DNA from: Campylobacter sp. 2014D-0216
Lineage (GTDB): Bacteria > Campylobacterota > Campylobacteria > Campylobacterales > Campylobacteraceae
Direction of reading: 5' to 3'
Assembly: GCF_014931215.1 (NCBI RefSeq)
Contig: NZ_CP063089.1
Coordinates: 744,001-808,000, forward strand
Length of the DNA: 64,000 nucleotides
Positions 48,774-59,437 of this stretch are shown here, piece after piece. The notes under the pieces are model-generated. The model was not told where the DNA came from and made no database searches. It saw nothing but the letters and a program-made list of their open reading frames with translations. Position 1 is the stretch's first letter. Each line of letters opens with the position of its first letter. Position numbers and translations under genes: made by a program.

Positions 48774-49498
48774 TATTCAAGTCTAAACTCACTTCCAAGA
48801 TAATATTTTTTAACATCTTCATTATGTGCGATTTCATTTGCATTGCCACTAGCAAGTAATTTTCCGCTTTTGATTACATAAGCTCTATCGCAAATTGCTA
48901 ACGTTTCTCTTACGTTGTGATCAGTGATCAAAACACCTATATTCATAGCTTTTAAGTCATTAATCAAGCTTTGAATTTCACTCACTGCGATAGGATCAAC
49001 TCCTGCAAAAGGCTCATCTAAAAGTAAAAACTTAGGGTCACACATCAGTGATCTTGCTATCTCACAACGCCTTCTTTCGCCCCCACTTAAACTCATGCCT
49101 TTTCTGTGTCTAATTGGCTCTATGCTAAGCAATTCTAGCATTTGCTCCACTTTTTGTTCTAATAAATTTTTATCCTTATAGATAATTTGTGCAGCTAAGA
49201 GTAAATTTTCTTCAACGCTTAAATCCTTAAATACGCTACTTTCTTGAGGTAAATACCCAATGCCAAGTTTTGCTCTTTTATTAAGCGGTTCTTTTGTGAT
49301 ATCTTGAGAGTCTAAAAACACTTGTCCGCTAGTTGGTAAGATAAGTCCGCATATCATATAAAAACTAGTGGTTTTTCCTGCTCCATTAGGCCCTAAAAGC
49401 CCTACGACTTCTCCGCTTTGTACTTCTAGTGAGACATCGTGAATGATTTTTGTTTTTTTGATGATTTTTTCTAAATTTCTAGCTTCTAGCTTACTCAT
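48773..49498 (-). CDS. lptB: LPS export ABC transporter ATPase
   Basis: The 241-residue ABC ATPase powers LptFG extraction of lipooligosaccharide. Walker [10 protein letters not shown] (36-44), signature LSGGERRR, Walker [13 protein letters not shown]. Location next to rpoN is the usual lptB-rpoN pairing of proteobacteria. It overlaps tsaE by 8 nt. Confidence 0.95.
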   Translation of the reverse strand: MSKLEARNLEKIIKKTKIIHDVSLEVQSGEVVGLLGPNGAGKTTSFYMICGLILPTSGQVFLDSQDITKEPLNKRAKLGIGYLPQESSVFKDLSVEENLLLAAQIIYKDKNLLEQKVEQMLELLSIEPIRHRKGMSLSGGERRRCEIARSLMCDPKFLLLDEPFAGVDPIAVSEIQSLINDLKAMNIGVLITDHNVRETLAICDRAYVIKSGKLLASGNANEIAHNEDVKKYYLGSEFRLE

Positions 49499-49898
49499 GT
49501 ATTATGTACTTTCTTTTATTTTCATAAGGAATGATTTGTAAAATTATATTAAAAATTTGGTATTTATCTAAATATTTTTTTAATTTTTCATCGCCCCACT
49601 CCACCAAATGCAAACCTTCTTCAAAAAAATTTTCAATTAAACCATTTTTTAAAAGTCCATCAAAACCTTCTTGATAGATATCATAGTGGTACATTTTACC
49701 TTGATGGAAATCATACTCTTGCATAATAGAAAATGTAGGAGAATGAAGCGTTTTTTCCACTCCAAGCAACTTTGCATAAGCTTGTACTAGAGTAGTTTTA
49801 CCACTTGCTAAGTCTCCTTGAAGTAAAACAACCCCGTTTTTAGGCAAAACCATACATAATTGATCTAGTTCATTTTGACTTAAAATCATTTCTTTCAT
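49491..49898 (-). CDS. tsaE: tRNA threonylcarbamoyladenosine synthesis ATPase TsaE
   Basis: The 135-residue P-loop protein has [10 protein letters not shown] (28-37), [11 protein letters not shown] and LVEWGDE, the TsaE set. It powers the TsaBD t6A37 complex, whose product is the substrate of MtaB encoded at 802. It overlaps lptB by 8 nt and the S4 gene by 4 nt. Confidence 0.93.
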   Translation of the reverse strand: MKEMILSQNELDQLCMVLPKNGVVLLQGDLASGKTTLVQAYAKLLGVEKTLHSPTFSIMQEYDFHQGKMYHYDIYQEGFDGLLKNGLIENFFEEGLHLVEWGDEKLKKYLDKYQIFNIILQIIPYENKRKYIIHE

Positions 49899-50143
49899 TG
49901 AATTTTCACCACATATTTTTCTTGCATAGCTTTTGGTATGCTTTTGGTTGTTGGTATATCTAAGACTTTATAGATATTGGTGTATTCTATAAATTTAATA
50001 CTGATTTCATCGCCGACTTTTACTGTTTTACTTGCTTTTGCAACTTGATTATTAATGCTTACTACACCGCTTTTGCACATATCTTCTGAAATAGCACGAC
50101 GTTTGGTGATATTGACTACATTTAAAAACTTATCTATTCTCAT
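49895..50143 (-). CDS. S4-domain RNA-binding protein (HslR/RqcP type)
   Basis: The 82-residue protein is almost entirely an S4 domain: MRIDKFLNVVNITKRRAISEDMCKSGVVSINNQ. Small S4 proteins of this kind bind stalled 50S subunits (Hsp15/RqcP). It heads the minus-strand tsaE-lptB-rpoN operon. The exact ribosomal role is inferred. Confidence 0.85.
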   Translation of the reverse strand: MRIDKFLNVVNITKRRAISEDMCKSGVVSINNQVAKASKTVKVGDEISIKFIEYTNIYKVLDIPTTKSIPKAMQEKYVVKIQ

Positions 50144-50256
50144 AAAAATATTTTATCAAAAAATACAAGAAAATGTTGCAAAATGTTTTAATATTTTACA
50201 TTATATTAAGCTAAATTCGTTAAATTTTAAAATTATTTTTACAAAGAGGAAAGATA

Positions 50257-51477
50257 ATGAAAAAAGATATCAAAAAAGTGGTTTTAGCGTATTCTGGTGG
50301 ACTAGATACAAGTATAATTTTAAAATGGCTACAAGATGAATACAACTGCGAAGTTGTCACTTTTACAGCAGATGTAGGACAAGGTGAAGAGCTAGAACCT
50401 GCTAGAAAAAAAGCCCTTTCTTTAGGTGTGAAAGAAGAAAATATTTTTATTCAGGATCTAAAAGATGAATTTGTAAAAGACTATGTATTTCCTATGTTTA
50501 GAGCAAATGCTATTTATGAGGGAGAGTATTTACTAGGTACAAGTATAGCAAGACCTTTGATAGCAAAAGCTTTAGTAGAAATTGCAAATAAAACCAACGC
50601 AGATGCGATCAGCCATGGGGCAACTGGTAAGGGTAATGATCAGGTGCGTTTTGAGCTAGGTGCATTAGCGTTAAATCCCAACTTGGCTATTATTGCTCCA
50701 TGGAGAGAATGGGATTTAAATAGCCGTGAAAAACTTTTAGCTTATGCGCAAAAGCATGGAATTGATATCGCTAAAAAACCGGGCAAGTCGCCTTATTCTA
50801 TGGATGCGAATTTACTGCATATTTCTTATGAGGGTTTGGTGCTTGAAGACCCTGCGGTTAAACCTGAGGTAGATATGTGGCGTTGGGTGAAAGACTTAAA
50901 AGACACCCCAAATGAAAGCGAGATGGTGGAACTAGAGTTTAACAAAGGTGATTTGTGTGCCATAAATGGAGAAAAAATGTCTCCTGCGCAACTTTTAGCT
51001 AAACTAAATGAACTTGGTGCAAAACACGGCATAGGTCGTCTTGATATTGTTGAAAATCGCTATGTAGGAATGAAAAGTAGAGGTTGCTATGAAACCCCAG
51101 GGGGGACTATATTATTAAAAGCACACCGTGCTATAGAAAGCATTACTTTAGATAGAGAAGCAGCACATTTAAAAGATGAGTTAATGCCAAAATATGCAAG
51201 TTTAATTTATAATGGCTATTGGTTTTCACCTGAAAGATTAATGCTGCAAGCATTGATCGATGAATCACAAAAGTATGTAAATGGTAAAGTTAAACTTGAA
51301 TTATATAAAGGCAATGTAATAGTAATAGGTAGAGAAAGTGCAAATGATAGCTTGTTTAATGAAGCTTATTGTACTTTTGAAGAAGATGTAGTGTATGATC
51401 AAAAAGATGCACAAGGTTTTATACGATTGAATGCGTTGAGATTTATCATCGCAGGTAAAAATGGAAGAAAATTCTAA
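50257..51477 (+). CDS. argG: Argininosuccinate synthase
   Basis: The 406-residue enzyme joins citrulline and aspartate. [13 protein letters not shown] (N-terminal P-loop) and [15 protein letters not shown] are type 1 signatures. RBS AGAGGAAAG precedes the ATG. It may share a promoter with rplI, 12 nt downstream. A run of six G at 51100-51105 is present. Confidence 0.97.
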   Translation: MKKDIKKVVLAYSGGLDTSIILKWLQDEYNCEVVTFTADVGQGEELEPARKKALSLGVKEENIFIQDLKDEFVKDYVFPMFRANAIYEGEYLLGTSIARPLIAKALVEIANKTNADAISHGATGKGNDQVRFELGALALNPNLAIIAPWREWDLNSREKLLAYAQKHGIDIAKKPGKSPYSMDANLLHISYEGLVLEDPAVKPEVDMWRWVKDLKDTPNESEMVELEFNKGDLCAINGEKMSPAQLLAKLNELGAKHGIGRLDIVENRYVGMKSRGCYETPGGTILLKAHRAIESITLDREAAHLKDELMPKYASLIYNGYWFSPERLMLQALIDESQKYVNGKVKLELYKGNVIVIGRESANDSLFNEAYCTFEEDVVYDQKDAQGFIRLNALRFIIAGKNGRKF

Positions 51478-51489
51478 TAAAGGACAAAA

Positions 51490-51933
51490 ATGAAAGTATT
51501 GTTAATCAAAGATGTAAAAAGCTTAGGAAAAGCAGGAGAAGTTAAAGAAGTTAAAGATGGTTATGGGCAAAATTTTTTAATTGCGAAAGGTTTTGCTAAA
51601 GCTGCTACACATGAGGTTTTAAAGCAATATGAGGCTGAGCAAAAGAAAAAGGCTGAAAATTTAAGATTTGAGCTTGCAAATTTGGAAAAACTAAAAGAAG
51701 AGTTATCTAAAATCACGATTTGTATAGCTAAACCTGTGGGGGCTAATGGAAGTTTGTTTGGTGGGGTTACCAAAGATGAAATTGCTCATGCATTAAAAGA
51801 TCAAAAAGGCATAGAGCTTGATAAAAAAAGCTTAGAATGTGACACGATAAAAGAGCTTGGCTTGCATGCAATTTCAGTAAAGTTAGGACATGCGATCCAT
51901 GCTTTATTTAAGCTAGAGGTTAAAGGAGAGTAA
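51490..51933 (+). CDS. rplI: 50S ribosomal protein L9
   Basis: The 147-residue protein has the bL9 N-domain ([25 protein letters not shown]), a long connecting helix and a C-domain with [13 protein letters not shown]. Separate from rpsF/rpsR, it here heads hslVU; its stop overlaps the hslV start by one base. Confidence 0.97.
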   Translation: MKVLLIKDVKSLGKAGEVKEVKDGYGQNFLIAKGFAKAATHEVLKQYEAEQKKKAENLRFELANLEKLKEELSKITICIAKPVGANGSLFGGVTKDEIAHALKDQKGIELDKKSLECDTIKELGLHAISVKLGHAIHALFKLEVKGE

Positions 51934-52475
51934 TGTTTCACGCGACTACAATTTTAGCTTATAAAGGCAAAAATAAGTCTGTTATAGGTGGAGATGGACA
52001 AGTAAGTTTTGGAAATACTGTTTTAAAAAACAATGCGGTGAAAATTAGAAAATTAAATAATGGTAAAGTATTGGCAGGCTTTGCAGGAAGTACTGCTGAT
52101 GCTTTTAATCTTTTTGATATGTTTGAAAAATTACTTTCTAGTTCTAAGGGTGACTTGCTAAAAGCTGCCATAGACTTTTCTAAAGAATGGCGCAAAGATA
52201 AATACTTAAGAAAGCTTGAAGCTATGATGCTTGTGCTTGATAGAGATCATATATTTTTACTTTCAGGAACTGGAGATGTAGTAGAACCTGAAGATGGTGC
52301 TATAGCTGCTATTGGAAGTGGTGGCAACTACGCGCTTTCTGCTGCAAGAGCCTTGGCTAAGCATTCTAGTTTAGATGAGGAAGAATTAGTAAAAGAAAGT
52401 TTGCAAATAGCTGGTGAAATTTGCATTTACACTAATACAAATATTAAAACTTATGTAATTGAGGATGATAAATGA
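51933..52475 (+). CDS. hslV: HslV peptidase
   Basis: The 180-residue proteasome-like subunit has nucleophile Thr5 exposed after removal of MFHA, in [23 protein letters not shown]. Sodium-site [14 protein letters not shown] fits HslV. The very short propeptide is normal for the family. It works with HslU, overlapping by 4 nt. Confidence 0.96.
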   Translation: MFHATTILAYKGKNKSVIGGDGQVSFGNTVLKNNAVKIRKLNNGKVLAGFAGSTADAFNLFDMFEKLLSSSKGDLLKAAIDFSKEWRKDKYLRKLEAMMLVLDRDHIFLLSGTGDVVEPEDGAIAAIGSGGNYALSAARALAKHSSLDEEELVKESLQIAGEICIYTNTNIKTYVIEDDK

Positions 52476-53791
52476 ATTTAACTCCAAAAGAGATTGTAAA
52501 ATTTTTAGATGATTATGTGATTGGACAAAAAAACGCTAAAAAAATCATAGCAATAGCTTTAAGAAATCGTTATAGAAGAATGCAACTTAGTCCTGAACTG
52601 CAAGATGATATCATGCCAAAAAACATCTTGATGATAGGATCAACTGGGGTTGGTAAAACAGAGATTGCAAGACGCCTTGCTAAGATGATGGGGCTTCCTT
52701 TTGTTAAAGTCGAGGCAAGCAAGTACACTGAAGTTGGTTTTGTTGGGCGTGATGTAGAAAGTATGGTTAGAGATTTAGCAAATGCTGCTTTAAATTTAGT
52801 AAAAAATGAAGAAAAAGAAAAAAACAAAGAAAAAATTAATGAGTTTATAGAAAATAAAATTTTAGAAAAACTCTTACCGCCTCTACCAAAAGGCATTAGC
52901 GAAGAAAAGCAAGAAGAGTATCAAAATTCTTTAGAAAAAATGCGCGCAAAATTACAAGCGGGTGATTTAGATGATAGCGTGATAGAAGTTGAAATTTCAC
53001 AAAGTGTGTTTGACACCAACCCAAACTTACCACCTGAAATGGGTGCTATGCAAGACATTGTTAAAGTGATTGGTGTGGGTAATAAAAAAGTTAAAAAAGA
53101 AATGAAAGTTAAAGACGCAAGAATAGCCCTAGCTCAAGAAGCGAGTGAGAAAATTCTTGATATGGAAAGCATTAAAGGCGAGGCTTTAAGAAGAGCGGAA
53201 AATGAAGGGATTATTTTTATCGATGAGATAGATAAGGTAGCGGTTTCAAGCTCTAATTCTAATCGTCAAGATCCAAGTAAAGAAGGTGTGCAAAGAGACT
53301 TACTTCCTATAGTTGAAGGTAGCACTATACAAACTAAATTCGGGCCTTTAAAAACTGATCATATTTTATTTATCGCAGCAGGTGCGTTTCACTTAAGCAA
53401 GCCAAGTGATTTGATCCCTGAACTTCAAGGGCGTTTTCCTTTGAGAGTGGAGCTTGATTCATTAGATGAGGAAGCATTGTATGCGATTTTAACAAGACCT
53501 AAAAACTCATTGCTAACACAATATATTGAGCTTTTAAAAACTGAAAAAGTGGAATTAGTTTTTGAAGATGATGCGATTAGAGAAATAGCAAAAATAGCAA
53601 GCAAAGCAAATGAAGAAATGCAAGATATCGGCGCAAGACGCTTACATACGGTAGTAGAAAAACTTTTGGAAGATATAAGCTTTGAAGCAGATGAATATGC
53701 TGGTAAAGTTTATAAAATAGATGATTTTAAAGTGCAAGTTAAACTTGGAGATATCATAGAAAACAAAGATCTAGCTAGGTATATCTTGTGA
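52472..53791 (+). CDS. hslU: HslU unfoldase
   Basis: The 439-residue AAA+ ATPase has Walker A GSTGVGKT (56-63), pore motif [10 protein letters not shown], Walker [10 protein letters not shown] and the C-terminal end ARYIL that docks into HslV. An inserted I-domain lies about 110-230. It overlaps era by 4 nt. Confidence 0.96.
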   Translation: MNLTPKEIVKFLDDYVIGQKNAKKIIAIALRNRYRRMQLSPELQDDIMPKNILMIGSTGVGKTEIARRLAKMMGLPFVKVEASKYTEVGFVGRDVESMVRDLANAALNLVKNEEKEKNKEKINEFIENKILEKLLPPLPKGISEEKQEEYQNSLEKMRAKLQAGDLDDSVIEVEISQSVFDTNPNLPPEMGAMQDIVKVIGVGNKKVKKEMKVKDARIALAQEASEKILDMESIKGEALRRAENEGIIFIDEIDKVAVSSSNSNRQDPSKEGVQRDLLPIVEGSTIQTKFGPLKTDHILFIAAGAFHLSKPSDLIPELQGRFPLRVELDSLDEEALYAILTRPKNSLLTQYIELLKTEKVELVFEDDAIREIAKIASKANEEMQDIGARRLHTVVEKLLEDISFEADEYAGKVYKIDDFKVQVKLGDIIENKDLARYIL

Positions 53792-54660
53792 GAAGTGGCT
53801 TTGTTAGTATAGTGGGTAGAACTAATGCAGGAAAAAGTTCTATCCTTAATTCTTTATTAGAAGAAAAAGTGGCGATGGTTTCTCACAAACAAAATGCTAC
53901 AAGAAGAAAAATCAACGCCATTGTCATGCATGAAGATCATCAGCTTATCTTTATAGATACGCCTGGTTTGCATGCAAGTTCTAAGGCTATGAATCAACTT
54001 ATGATAGATTTGGCGATTAAAAGCATTGCTGATTGTGATGTGATTTTATTTGTAGCTAGTATTTATGATGATATTAAAGATTATGAAAATTTTTTAAGTT
54101 TAAATCCCAAAGTGCCACATATTGTATTAATCAATAAAGTTGATTTGGTAAAAAAGGAAATTTTACTGAAAAAACTAAGCGAATATGCTCGATTTAGTTC
54201 CCATTTTAGTGCTATTATCCCCTATTCTGCAAAGCAAAAGTTTTATAAGAAAATTCTTCTAGATGAGATGGTTAAGTATTTGCCTGAACATCCGTATTAT
54301 TTTGATCCTGAATTTATCACTACAACAAATGAAAAAGATATCTACAGAGATTTTATTTTAGAAGCGATATATGAGAATTTAAGTGATGAAATTCCATACA
54401 CTACTGAAGTCAAAATAGAAAAAATCAAAGAACTAGATCAAATTTATCACATCAATGCCACAATCATCACAGATAGCAATTCGCATAAAGGAATGATACT
54501 AGGCAAAGATGGCGCAACGATTAAACGCATAGGAAAAGAAGCTAGGATAAAAATAGAAAAATTAGCACAAAAAAAGGTAATGCTAAAATTGTTCGTCCAA
54601 CTTGAAAAAAATTGGCATAAAAACGAGCAAAATCTTAAAAAAATCCTTTATGATGAGTAA
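53788..54660 (+). CDS. era: GTPase Era
   Basis: The 290-residue GTPase assists 16S rRNA and 30S maturation. G1 GRTNAGKS (10-17), G3 DTPG, G4 NKVD; the KH domain has [20 protein letters not shown]. It starts with GTG inside the hslU end. The next gene starts 8 nt before its stop. Confidence 0.96.
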   Translation: MRSGFVSIVGRTNAGKSSILNSLLEEKVAMVSHKQNATRRKINAIVMHEDHQLIFIDTPGLHASSKAMNQLMIDLAIKSIADCDVILFVASIYDDIKDYENFLSLNPKVPHIVLINKVDLVKKEILLKKLSEYARFSSHFSAIIPYSAKQKFYKKILLDEMVKYLPEHPYYFDPEFITTTNEKDIYRDFILEAIYENLSDEIPYTTEVKIEKIKELDQIYHINATIITDSNSHKGMILGKDGATIKRIGKEARIKIEKLAQKKVMLKLFVQLEKNWHKNEQNLKKILYDE

Positions 54661-55660
54661 AAGGTCTATTTTAAAGGATTTTTTGGCTTATGAAAAACTT
54701 CTTTATATTAGATTTACAAAACTAACAAGCGAAGATGAGATTTTAAGCAAAAGCTTCGATGAGTTAGGAGTTAAAGATGATTTTTCTTATAAAATAGAAT
54801 ATTTTCTAGATGATGATTTTACACATGTTTTTTTAACCCAACGTGAGAATGTTTCAAGTAAAGACTTTTTGATCCCAGAGCCTTTGCTTTTTGGGGTGTA
54901 TTTTAATAAAGCTGAAAGCTTAAATAATTTGGTTTTATTGTTTAAAAAACAATACATAGTCTTAATAGACTATGTAGGTAGTGACTTTAAAAACTGCAAA
55001 ATACTGCCTTTAAATGCTTATAATGAGACCTATCAAGCTAAATTGCAAAATATTTATGAAAATATTATCAGCATAGATGATACGAAAAATATCAGTATAT
55101 TTAAAAAATTAGAAAGTAAGCTTTTATATCCAAAACTACTTGAAGAAATCAGCTTTACAAAGATTAACTTTGCTAAAAAAGAATCATTGGTTTATTTTAA
55201 ATCCTATAGCTTTAAAGCTTTGCTTTTGTTTTTTTGTGGAGTTTTTTTGGCTATGATGTATCCTAGTTATTTGTATATACAAGCCTTATTAAATACGAAA
55301 GAAAATTTTCAGTTAAAAAGTCTTATCCAAAATGAAAGTGAAAAATTAAAACACCTCCAGCTACAGCAAAAAACAAATGAGGTGATTTTAAAGACACAAA
55401 ATGAAAATCAGAAAAAAATAAAATCATTGCAAAAAATTTATTCTCATACGCTTTGCTATAGAGATTTTTATAATTTCTTATTGGTGTTAAATTTTTATCA
55501 AATCCCTATAGAAGCTTTATCTATAAAAGATAATATTTTTACTATAGAGCTAATAAAAGATGATGACTTTTATGATGAATTTAAAAAATACTCATTTATT
55601 TTAAAAAACAAAGAAGTCAAACATGGAAAAACCATTCTTGTATTTGAAAAAAATCTTTGA
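54653..55660 (+). CDS. GspL/PilN-like bitopic membrane protein
   Basis: The 335-residue protein has about 185 cytoplasmic residues, one TM helix (about 188-208), a coiled coil (about 210-262) and about 70 periplasmic residues that could form a small ferredoxin-like domain. This plan is that of GspL or a PilM-PilN fusion. The partner gene overlaps it by 38 nt. The start (ATG 54653 or 54650) lies in the era end and has no strong RBS, suggesting coupling. No catalytic motif is seen. Type IV pilus or secretion genes are not adjacent; a scaffold in the flagellar motor or the competence system is possible. Confidence 0.7.
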   Translation: MSKRSILKDFLAYEKLLYIRFTKLTSEDEILSKSFDELGVKDDFSYKIEYFLDDDFTHVFLTQRENVSSKDFLIPEPLLFGVYFNKAESLNNLVLLFKKQYIVLIDYVGSDFKNCKILPLNAYNETYQAKLQNIYENIISIDDTKNISIFKKLESKLLYPKLLEEISFTKINFAKKESLVYFKSYSFKALLLFFCGVFLAMMYPSYLYIQALLNTKENFQLKSLIQNESEKLKHLQLQQKTNEVILKTQNENQKKIKSLQKIYSHTLCYRDFYNFLLVLNFYQIPIEALSIKDNIFTIELIKDDDFYDEFKKYSFILKNKEVKHGKTILVFEKNL

Positions 55661-56165
55661 TGATTTAGAAAATATCCTTTTTGCTTTATCTAAACGTGAA
55701 TTGATATTAGCATTTATCATGGTTTTTTTGCTTGGATTTTTTTTAGTTTATATTAGTGTATATAGCACTTTTGAAGTTAGGTTGCAATCATCGCAAAATG
55801 AACTTTTTGAGTTAAAAAGTCAGTATCAACAAATACAAGATTTAATCGCTATACATGATGAAAAAATCGAATTTTTAGATGAGAATTTGAGTTTAGAAGA
55901 AAGCAAGGATTATCAAAGTGTTTTAAAGCACATTGAGCAAAGTCTTAGTCAAATTCAAGCAAAAGAATTACAAATTCAAAGTCATAAAGTACAAGATAAA
56001 TATTTTGCATATTATGAAGTGAGATTAAATTTCAAAAGTGATTTTTATAGCTTAATGCAATTTTTACAAAATTTAGATCCTTATGTGAAAGTTAGACAAA
56101 TGGAGCTTGTAAAAGATAAAAATGACTTAAAAATTATACTAAATCTTGTTTTTACTCTAGTATAA
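55623..56165 (+). CDS. GspM/PilO-like bitopic membrane protein
   Basis: The 180-residue protein has a short cytoplasmic N-terminus, one TM helix (26-46), a coiled coil (about 53-105) and a periplasmic C-domain of about 75 residues ending VRQMELVKDKNDLKIILNLVFTLV, like the ferredoxin fold of PilO/GspM. It overlaps the preceding gene by 38 nt, so the two are almost certainly coproduced and likely partners. The next feature is rnpB. Confidence 0.7.
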   Translation: MEKPFLYLKKIFDDLENILFALSKRELILAFIMVFLLGFFLVYISVYSTFEVRLQSSQNELFELKSQYQQIQDLIAIHDEKIEFLDENLSLEESKDYQSVLKHIEQSLSQIQAKELQIQSHKVQDKYFAYYEVRLNFKSDFYSLMQFLQNLDPYVKVRQMELVKDKNDLKIILNLVFTLV

Positions 56166-56180
56166 AAATGATTTTTTTGA

Positions 56181-56186
56181 TAAAAT
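56181..56186 (+). promoter_or_regulatory. -10 element of rnpB
   Basis: TTTTTTTGATAAAATTTG; TAAAAT lies 6 nt before the predicted RNA 5' end at 56193, the right distance for direct initiation of the mature RNA. Confidence 0.7.
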
Positions 56187-56192
56187 TTGACT

Positions 56193-56510
56193 AAACATGG
56201 CAAGCGATCGCTTCTTTAGAAGAGGAAAGTCCGAGCTGCAATAAGACAAAGATTCCATCTAATGGATGGCTAGGGCAACCTAAGGGAAAGTGCAACAGAA
56301 AGAAAACTACCATATTTTATATGGAAAAGGTGAAACGGTAGGGTAAGAGCCTACCAGTAACTTTGGTAACAAAGTTAGCTATGTAAACCCAATCTGCAGC
56401 AAGAAGGGGTGGTTTTAGTCTTATAATATAACCCTTCGCTTGAACTTGTTTGCAAAAACAAGTCTAGATAAATGATCGCTCTTGACAGAACTCGGCTTAT
56501 CGCCATGTTT
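56193..56510 (+). ncRNA. rnpB: RNase P RNA (M1 RNA)
   Basis: The 318-nt RNA processes tRNA 5' ends. Universal parts are plain: AGAGGAAAGTCCGAGCTGC (CR I) near the 5' end and GACAGAACTCGGCTTA (CR V) near the 3' end. The P1 helix AAACATGGC / GCCATGTTT pairs perfectly at 56193-56201 and 56502-56510 and fixes both ends. Bacterial type A layout is likely. Its last base touches the stop codon of the convergent 77-residue-type gene. Confidence 0.97.
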
Positions 56511-56725
56511 TACTTCATGTAAGCAGAAGCTTTTTTGAGTTTTTTTAAGTTAAGAGCCACTTCATCTTGCTTTTTCTTCATAAAAGCTATGGCTTCATTG
56601 GTCAATGCCAAAGCTTCATTAGGACAGTCATTAAAATCAGGTTTTTCTATGAGTTTGACTATTTTTTCTACATCTTCAGTATAAACAGCTAATTTAAACT
56701 CATCTATCCATTTTTTTTCACTCAT
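56510..56725 (-). CDS. Small flagellar-operon protein downstream of fliS
   Basis: The 71-residue acidic/helical protein starts MSEKKWIDEFKLAVYTEDVEKI; ATG 56725 overlaps the fliS stop (ATGA), supporting coupling. An alternative upstream TTG lacks an RBS. It has no signal or TM helix. The place after fliD-fliS is where FliT-like chaperones often lie, and the size and helical character would suit one, but I see no clear FliT motif. Confidence 0.7.
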   Translation of the reverse strand: MSEKKWIDEFKLAVYTEDVEKIVKLIEKPDFNDCPNEALALTNEAIAFMKKKQDEVALNLKKLKKASAYMK

Positions 56726-57093
56726 TTTTGATGTACTTCCCTCCAAGCTTCTAATAAGCCTTTTACAACATTAATCACTTCATCTACCCTAGCTTCATTA
56801 TTTTCTATATTTGCTAAAGAAAGAAGTTGTAATTCTCTAGTATATAAGCCACTAAGGTAGTGTGCTACTTCTCCACCTTTTTCATAATCAAGACAGTTAA
56901 GTAGCTCAATAAAAATAGCACTAGCTCTTTTTACATAATATACTCTTTCTTCTATATTGTCATTTTGTATGGCTATTTTTATTCTACTAGAAAAACGTAA
57001 AATCCCGCTATATAACATCTCGATTAATTTTTCTTGAGATTCTACTCCGGTTTGATTTTGCGAATATGCGTTATAAACTGCACTATTTAGCAT
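56722..57093 (-). CDS. fliS: Flagellin chaperone FliS
   Basis: The 123-residue helical cytoplasmic chaperone holds flagellin before export. AYSQNQTGVESQEKLIEMLYSGILRF at the N-terminus and YTRELQLLSLANIENNEARVDEV late are FliS patterns. It lies 17 nt after fliD, in the flaG operon. Confidence 0.93.
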   Translation of the reverse strand: MLNSAVYNAYSQNQTGVESQEKLIEMLYSGILRFSSRIKIAIQNDNIEERVYYVKRASAIFIELLNCLDYEKGGEVAHYLSGLYTRELQLLSLANIENNEARVDEVINVVKGLLEAWREVHQK

Positions 57094-57110
57094 TAATTTC
57101 CTTTCTTAAA

Positions 57111-59435
57111 TTATGAACCTTGGTTGTTTGCTGCGTTGATCATGTTTGAAATAACGCTTGCTTGATTGTTTAATTTTGCGATGATACCATCATAAGCAGC
57201 CCATCTAGACCACATCGTATCGTATCTATCTTCTATGGTTTTTTTAGTTGATTCGATGGTTTCGTTTAGGTTTTTAGATTCTTTTGTTAGGGATTCTTTA
57301 TAACCACCAAATGAGCCATCAGAACTCATGATTTCTCCCATGGTGTTTTTTAACACCCCAAAAGTTCCTGTTTCTTCTTTGTAAACTGAGTAAATGGTTC
57401 TAGAGCTTAAGCCAAATTTTTTCAAAAATTCACTATCGCCCTTGATTTCAAGGTTGCTACCTGAAGTTCCTTTGATTTTAAACTGGATTTGTTGTTGTCC
57501 TTCTTTACCTTGATTGATGATTTCAAAACTAGCTTCTAAGCCTTCTAAGCCAAAACTATTAATATGATCTACTAGGTTTTTAGCTTTTTCTATGTCATCT
57601 TTACCAGTAAGTGTAAAAGGATCTCCATTTGCTGTTTTGCTTAAATCAATCGTTTCATCGTTATAAGTGATGGTAAATTTACCTTCTTCAAATTTTATAT
57701 CACCATCACCAAGATTACTCACCCTATCGCCCACTAGGTCAATATCTTCAAAGCCATTGCTTCCTACGAAAAATTTCTCAGCCATTTGCGGATCTTCATT
57801 AAATTTAGAGTTAAACTTACCTGAATCAAAAGTCAAAACCCCATCATTTAAAGTCAAACCATAATCTGCCAAAGACAAACTTACTTTTGAAGAAACTTTT
57901 ACCCCTTCTGAACTGTCGCTATCACCAACGATAACTGTTCCATCAACGGTGATGGTTTGAAGTAGGATGTTGTTGATTTGAGATTTGATGTTGTAAATTT
58001 CACTTACACCAACAAAGTTTCCTTTTGTCCCTGCATCAGGGTCAAATTTGGTCGCTGCGTTGAGATTGATCATCAAGTCATTGTAAGCTGTAGCTAGGCT
58101 TTCTAAAGACTGCGCGATAGATTCTGTATCTTGAGTGACATTGAAACTAATCTCACCTTTTTGTTTTAACTCCAAAGTGATGTCAGGACCTATGTCAGTG
58201 ATAGTGTTGGTTGGTCTTGTCATCTTCACACCATCTACGCTAAAGATAGCGTCCATACCTTTTTGAATGTGGTTTTCATTGTCTGCTTTTACATTGTAAC
58301 CTTGTGGTGTACTTGTATCTAAAGTGATTCCAAACTTATCGCTGAGTAATCTTGTAGCCAAAGGATCTCTTTGATAGTTGCTTGTGTCGATATTACCATC
58401 TTTATCAACCGCATAACCCCCATCAAATATACTCAAATCACCACCATTGGTAGCTCTAAAGGACAGTTTGCCACCATCTTCTATTTTAAGTTCAACTTTT
58501 CCATTGGTTTGTTTTCTTAAATCCTCCGCAAGGCTTTCATAGGTGGTATTTTCATCAATATTAATCGTAAATCTATCATATCTTTCACCATTTTTTATAA
58601 CAAAAGTAAAAGAAGTTTTTTCTCCTTCGCCTAAAAGTTTTTGCTTTTTAAGATCTTCAACATTAAGAGGCGATAATTCTGAAATACTTCCTGTTATGGT
58701 GTCTTTTGTGTCATTTTGCCCATTGGGTCTAAACCCATACAAACCACCCGCGCTAATGCTATTTTTATCAAGTTCCCAGCCCATAGCTTTTAAAAGCTCA
58801 TCATCACCTGAAAAAGAGATGTTGTTTTTTGTTCCTGTTTCGGTGCTTTGTACGACTAAGCGGTATGGATTATCTCTGTCTCCGGTGTTAACAAGCTTAG
58901 CTTCTATTTTGCCACCGGTGGCTGCGTTGATCTTTTCAGCAAGCTGAGCCACAGTTGTACTTTTGTCTATGTCGATCTTATAGTCTTTTCCATCTTGAGT
59001 GATAGTAAAAGAAGTTTTACCATCTTCACCACCTTTTATACCCAGACTACCCATAACAGTAGCAGATTTATCCCTAAAGCCATTACTTTGATACACATCT
59101 TTTTGGGCTAATTGATCTACGATCACTTTCATATTAGTAAGGTTAGATAAGGATCCTACTACTAAGCTCGCAGCAGCACTATCTCCACTTACGCTAGGAG
59201 ATACTTTCTTTTTGTTAAACTGAGAGGTATCCCCTAGGCTATTAACAGCAGTTTGGAAAGCAAGTAACTTCGCTTCAAGCTCTGCTAAGTCTTTTTGTCT
59301 TGAAGTGTTGGTTTCAAGTTGTGTATTATAAAGACTCAAGTGAGCATTCATCTCTGCTTCTTTGAGTTTATTTAAAGTGTCACTTGTTAAAACACCTGAA
59401 CCTATCCCTAAACTTCCTAAACTACCTACTGCCAT
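57111..59435 (-). CDS. fliD: Flagellar filament cap protein FliD
   Basis: The 774-residue hook-associated protein 2 caps the growing filament and helps flagellin fold. The N-domain has SLGSLGIGSGVLTSDTLNKLKEAE; the C-terminus has a coiled coil ending YDTMWSRWAAYDGIIAKLNNQ, the FliD C signature. Middle domains contain flagellin-like repeats, including two DKSTTVAQLAEKINA-type segments. I remember C. jejuni FliD as about 640 residues, so extra surface domains are likely. RBS AGGAG precedes ATG. Confidence 0.95.
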   Translation of the reverse strand: MAVGSLGSLGIGSGVLTSDTLNKLKEAEMNAHLSLYNTQLETNTSRQKDLAELEAKLLAFQTAVNSLGDTSQFNKKKVSPSVSGDSAAASLVVGSLSNLTNMKVIVDQLAQKDVYQSNGFRDKSATVMGSLGIKGGEDGKTSFTITQDGKDYKIDIDKSTTVAQLAEKINAATGGKIEAKLVNTGDRDNPYRLVVQSTETGTKNNISFSGDDELLKAMGWELDKNSISAGGLYGFRPNGQNDTKDTITGSISELSPLNVEDLKKQKLLGEGEKTSFTFVIKNGERYDRFTINIDENTTYESLAEDLRKQTNGKVELKIEDGGKLSFRATNGGDLSIFDGGYAVDKDGNIDTSNYQRDPLATRLLSDKFGITLDTSTPQGYNVKADNENHIQKGMDAIFSVDGVKMTRPTNTITDIGPDITLELKQKGEISFNVTQDTESIAQSLESLATAYNDLMINLNAATKFDPDAGTKGNFVGVSEIYNIKSQINNILLQTITVDGTVIVGDSDSSEGVKVSSKVSLSLADYGLTLNDGVLTFDSGKFNSKFNEDPQMAEKFFVGSNGFEDIDLVGDRVSNLGDGDIKFEEGKFTITYNDETIDLSKTANGDPFTLTGKDDIEKAKNLVDHINSFGLEGLEASFEIINQGKEGQQQIQFKIKGTSGSNLEIKGDSEFLKKFGLSSRTIYSVYKEETGTFGVLKNTMGEIMSSDGSFGGYKESLTKESKNLNETIESTKKTIEDRYDTMWSRWAAYDGIIAKLNNQASVISNMINAANNQGS

Positions 59436-59437
59436 TA

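Noticed and set aside
57667..58947. Long open frames on the + strand opposite fliD
   Set aside because: They lack ribosome binding sites and mirror the codon bias of fliD; fliD has full family signatures.
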